A DNA stretch of 64,000 nucleotides from Gnetum montanum. Lineage: Eukaryota > Streptophyta > Gnetopsida > Gnetales > Gnetaceae. Below are positions 60,121 through 64,000 of this stretch, in pieces (the first letter of the stretch is position 1; each line of letters starts with the position of its first letter). The notes below the pieces were generated by a model. The model was not told the origin of the DNA, did not search any database, and saw only the letters and a list, made by a program, of their open reading frames with translations. The DNA lies in NCBI GenBank assembly GCA_015680685.1, contig MNCI01007937.1, positions 125,290 through 189,289 on the forward strand, given 5' to 3'. The translations under genes and the position numbers were made by a program.

Positions 60121-60275
60121 ACAATGAGGTGTTAGCTTAGTGGTATAAGTCTTAGCTTGGAAACCCCAAGTCATATGTTCAATTCTACTAACTAAGTTAT
60201 AATCTTTTATATAAATCTTGGGGTATACCTATGTTTCAATTATTTCAAGTTCCAACACCTAGTATCATTTCTATA
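60121..60275 (+). repeat. tRNA-derived SINE, copy 1
   Basis: TTAGCTTAGTGGTATAAGTC is an A-box-like sequence and ATGTTCAATTCTACT a B-box-like sequence, about 30 bases apart. The unit runs from CAATGAGGTG to TTCCAACACCT. It aligns along its length with 60898-61075. Confidence 0.7.
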
Positions 60276-60897
60276 ACTAGAAAATTTGTATATGTTTGCT
60301 TTATCCATTAACATGTGCAATTCCCTTATCTTATGTATTTGTTTTTTTTTTAAAAAAAAATTATTACAACATAATCTTAATGTTTACACTTATTTTTTAA
60401 AATTTCCCTTTTGTGTTAAAGGAGTGGCAAAGCAAAGAAGATGCTTGAGCTCTAAAGACTGTTGTTGTTGGTTTTTCTTTTTGGTTGGGAGTGAGGTAGG
60501 AGGGGATTAATGTATAGGTTGGAACCAATTGCATGCTCTAACCAATTAAGCTTTAAAGACTCTTGACATTCCTGTAGGATCCTTTAACAAGACAAAAATT
60601 AAATACAACTGCCAATAATTTACTTAAGTGGTTAGCTCATTGTCTTGGTAAGTAAGAGGTTACAATGATGTGTTACCCTTATCATTAGCTCATTGTCTTG
60701 ATTTCCATTTTCTAGATTTTATTCTTAATTTTGTTTTCATCCTAACAACCTATTATCACCGTCACTTTCTTGACATTTAGAGTATCATATCTTGATCTTG
60801 AATTGTGAATATCTTATAATTATAATGATATAATGAGGACGTTAACTAGGTGAATTTTTATTAACATTGCCTTATCTCTAAGTTATGAGTTTTTCTT

Positions 60898-61075
60898 AAC
60901 AATGAGGTGTTAACCTAGTGGTAAGACTCTTGATTTGGAAACCCCAAGTTATGGGTTTGATTTTGGTGGACAATGGTAAGTTATAAAATTTTAATTTGAC
61001 TATATATCTTAGGGGTAAATATTTTTAGAAAGGTTTTTTTGGTTCCAACACCTCTCACCAACCCCTTAGCACCTC
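60898..61075 (+). repeat. tRNA-derived SINE, copy 2
   Basis: Same family as 60121-60275: CAATGAGGTGTTAACCTAG, GGAAACCCCAAGTTATGGG, B-box-like GGGTTTGATTTTGG, then TAAGTTATAA and TTCCAACACCT. Confidence 0.7.
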
Positions 61076-61364
61076 CAACATTGTCTTATCTCAACACTCG
61101 AGTCCTAGACAAAGATGATACTAGTAAGAATGTTGTAATATTCTTTGATAATTCTTGCATTACTACTTATATTCTTGAGAGTTTTTCATTGTGACTGCAT
61201 GATGATCTATAAAAATTTAGATTAAAAATTTATTTACTTTAAAATAAGCTTTAAACCTATCCCTAGGATATGAATATACAACAAAGTCTAAACTCTAAGT
61301 CTTCTTTGCCTACAAGGCTTGGGTGAATTAGATGATGGTTCCATACTAATCTAAATATATGTCT

Positions 61365-61680
61365 TATTAGGATCATCACCTAGAATTTTCATACTCATCC
61401 TACTAAGCAAGGTCCCATGAAGGTTAGTAGATCATCAAAAGGCTGACTTCTTTTTGTGTGATTATGGCCAAGCTTAAATCTAGGTCTTATCCATTGAAAA
61501 ACAAGTATCTTATTATTAGTCCAAATGATGGCCTCTATGCTTATCCCATCAAGCAAGGGCCTAAGAAGATTGGTGGATAAGTGAAACCTTAACCTTTTTT
61601 TGAGTGGTTGTGCACAAGCTCAAACTCATGTATTTAAACTTAAGAAATAAGCACCTTACTATCTCTTCAAATGATGGTTC
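61365..61680 (-). repeat. Two tandem copies of a minus-strand SINE
   Basis: Copies at about 61365-61520 and 61520-61680 share, on the minus strand, an AAG(G/A)T(G/A)CTTGTTT-like start, a B-box-like stretch and ACCTTGCTT(A/G)GTAGGATGA-like ends. Homologous to 41780-41945. Confidence 0.6.
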
Positions 61681-61759
61681 CTTAAAAATCTATCTTACTA
61701 TGATTACATCAAAGTTCATTAGTAGTTTTCCTAAACTTCACTTGGTCTATTTGCTAAAA

Positions 61760-62470
61760 TATCTTCTTACTTGAAAAGCATTAAATTCAATCATAAAGGT
61801 ATTCTTCATATTGTATATTTTTTCTCTAATACAACTCCTCTTATACCAATAGAATGGGAAAAATTTCAAGCTAAATTTAATTTAAATAAAACAGATAAGG
61901 CCTTTTTTAAAACTCTTCATGATAGGTATTTGGAAGTTTTCTTAGGATCTTCTTCTCATTCTCATCTTGTATTTGGGATAACTAGGTTTGGCCAATGGTA
62001 TTAAGATGGTTTATTTTGCTCTTGTAAAAAGTTAGAAATAGTTTGATAGAGAGAAAGATCCTTTTGAAATCCTTAATTATAGATGGAACACTCAAAATAT
62101 TAAGAAAGATTGGATACAAAGGTTTAAAAACTTATGAAAACTTAGGGTTTAGCCATAAGCGTAGTTGTTTGCGTAGACTTTATTATATAGAGGTCTTCCT
62201 ATTGGACATTGATTACAACTTCTTAGTTTTGATAATCCAATTTGTCTAGTTTGTTCTCATGAAGATTCTATTAAACATGTTTTTGTTTATTGCTCTTTTG
62301 CTTAACAAGTTTGGCAATGGTGTTTTTTAGTTCATGGATTTCAAAAATTTCAAAATTCTTCTGCTTATGTCCTTTGTGCAAGGATAATAAATACTTACAC
62401 TTTTGATATTTTTTTGGAAGATGCTTTAGCTTGATGTCCTCTTTTGCTTTTGGAAGCATAGATGTTATGT
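61760..62470 (+). pseudogene. LINE ORF2 C-terminal fragment (zf-RVT type)
   Basis: At 62225-62330 the plus strand reads NPICLVCSHEDSIKHVFVYC, then A-stop-QVWQW. This is the C..C....E...H.F..C...VW pattern of the zf-RVT region at the end of plant L1-type LINEs. The upstream frame 61771-62004 is open but carries no motif I can name. Stops throughout. Confidence 0.65.
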
Positions 62471-62680
62471 ATCTACCAGCGACACTCTACAAAGTAGAGC
62501 TTCAATTTTGAGATAAAGTTAAATCTTTATATGAACTTTTTATTTCAAGTTTATAGTAAGAAAAGGAAGTATCCTAGGGATATTAATTCTTTCATTTCTT
62601 CCTCATGTATAAGGAAGGATGCTCCTTATGCTATTCCTTGATTTCTTTTAGATGATGTCTAATTTTCTATCAGTTGTGAT

Positions 62681-62875
62681 TTGGATGGCTTTTTAGTTTA
62701 TTTTGATTTAACAGGAAACCTCTTGTTGGAAGTGAAAACTCGAAAGGATACTTTTAACAGAGGGCATGGCTTAATCCTTTTCCTATCTCAAAGGGTAGAT
62801 TTTTCAAGATTGGTTGCAAGGATGAAAAACAATATTAGCATTCCCAAAACCATTGAGCCTTTCATTTCTCTCTAA
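62681..62875 (+). pseudogene. Open frame of 64 codons, unknown, LINE context
   Basis: Not recognised. It reads DGFLVYFDLTGNLLLEVKTR and RGHGLILFLSQRVDFSRL, and looks like real coding text. It lies 200 bases after the zf-RVT fragment and 100 bases before an AATAAA-bearing AT tract (62980), so it may be a LINE 3' ORF or an unrelated fragment. Confidence 0.35.
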
Positions 62876-63074
62876 GTCTTATTTTTGATGCTTTGAAGCG
62901 ATGATGTAATGCATTTTGTATTTGGGTTTTTGGTCATGAACCATCATATTATTGCCTTGGATGTATTACTGCTATTTATTAATAAAATTTTTTATTTTTG
63001 GGGGTCTACCATAACAAACATCCCCTCCCTGCTATTTTACTAAAATATATATTTATTCTTCATCTTTTTACATT

Positions 63075-63560
63075 CATCATCATCATCATCCCAGGCTTGT
63101 CCCAACAAAATGGGGTTGGCTACATGAGTTTTTTTATTCCATTCACATCTATGAAGAGCTAGATCTATGTTTATTTGTAGTTTCTTTAAATTATCATCTT
63201 CAATCATTTTTTTCCATGTCTTCTTTAGTCTTCCTTTTGGTGGCTTTTTGGAATAGTGATGTAGTAATCTTTGTTTATAGGTTCATTTTCTAATCTTCTT
63301 TGTGCATGTCCAAACCATCCAAGCTAGCATTCTTGTAGCTTTTTTGATATTAGAAGTCACTCCAAGTCTTTTTCTGATGTTTGTATTACGTAGTTTATCT
63401 TTTCTAGTAACATTTAATATCCATTGAAGCATTTGCATTTGTACTACATTGGTTTTTTGTTCATGACTCTTTTTTAGTTTCCAATATTTAGCACCATATA
63501 AGATAGTAGGCCAATATGATTTGGCAAGGTTTTACAGCTTATTGCCATGGGATGCTAATT
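63075..63560 (-). pseudogene. RTE-type LINE 3' end
   Basis: The minus strand ends in a GATGAT repeat (63075-63090), preceded by a frame reading HVANPILLGQAWDDDD and, upstream, PPKGRLKKTWKKMIEDDN. The (R)GRPK..W...V..D pattern and the closing ADP..LGQ..DDDD text are typical of plant RTE retrotransposon C-termini. WMVWTCTKKI near 63310 is a decayed LRWFGHVQR motif. Truncated at its 5' end and frameshifted. Confidence 0.82.
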
Positions 63561-64000
63561 GTCCTCCTTTCATGTTTGGCCTTTATCTTTTTACATTATT
63601 TTTCTTAAAAAGTAAAAATAAGAATTTCCAATTTTATTAATGATTAATGTTACCTATAATCTCTTTTATACATATAATTTATTAGATTCAACTATGTATT
63701 ACTTTAAAGACTAGTATTCATTTGTTTAGGAACATGAAAATTTTTTTAAGTTTAGGGATGTTTACTCAAGTTTATAACCTTACAAATGTTGCTTCAAAAA
63801 ATCAAGAAAGAAACATCAATTATTAGTAGGAGAGATGGTCCCAATCTTAATAACATTTACATCACTTTCAACATTTGCACTTAACCTTAAAATAACAAAA
63901 GGGTTCAAGGTAACAATAGAAAGCCTCCACAAAATACCAACTTTTGTAATAGCTAAAGATCAAATAAAAAATGAGGGCATATATTTTTTTAAGAGAAGAG
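63561..64000. other. AT-rich edge, no feature seen
   Basis: No ORF or repeat could be assigned. Confidence 0.5.

Overview
The window looks like nuclear DNA of a seed plant with a large, repeat-packed genome, most likely a gymnosperm. It has nested, heavily decayed Ty3/gypsy elements, several non-LTR fragments, CpG depletion outside one gene promoter, and one clear low-copy plant gene with multi-kilobase introns. The lineage is an inference; no organism-specific marker was seen.

Positions 1-46142 are a nest of Athila-like Ty3/gypsy retrotransposons. They share a tRNA-Asp-type primer binding site, LTRs bounded by TGATGAGT...ACTCATCA, and a conserved U5 end. The oldest layer is a minus-strand element ('C', about 15588-39002, with its 3' end lost under E1). 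Into C were inserted E1 (plus strand, ending 15587, the most complete pol), A2 (minus, 22145-29233, TSD GGCAT) and A3 (minus, 30049-38474, TSD GTTAC). E1 carries A1 (minus, 2720-8965, TSD CTTGG) in its integrase. A3 carries a 2.5-kb solo LTR-like insertion (32119-34667). A1, A2 and A3 have LTRs, PBS, PPT and gag but no reverse transcriptase, so they are non-autonomous derivatives. To the right lie an L1-type LINE fragment (about 39800-40973), a truncated LTR (40974-41691), a minus-strand SINE, and a 5' fragment of another Athila-like element ('F', 42655-46142).

Positions about 46900-54000 hold the one recognisable host gene, ABA4 (neoxanthin-deficient 4; plastid membrane protein needed for neoxanthin and so for ABA synthesis). 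It has five confidently placed coding exons, plus probable small 3' exons, on the plus strand behind a CpG-retaining promoter. Its first exon has a reading-frame problem. A second candidate gene, a 122-residue intronless ORF of unknown function behind a TATA box, lies at 57173-57541.

Positions 57.5-64 kb are AT-rich intergenic DNA with non-LTR reverse transcriptase remnants, two plus-strand and two minus-strand tRNA-type SINEs, and the 3' end of an RTE-type LINE on the minus strand. The LTR-family genes work as a retrotransposition module: gag and protease/RT/RNase H/integrase are encoded by C and E1. An extra ORF beginning MAPK/MSPK lies between pol and the 3' LTR. Every copy carries stops or frameshifts, so no element here is active.
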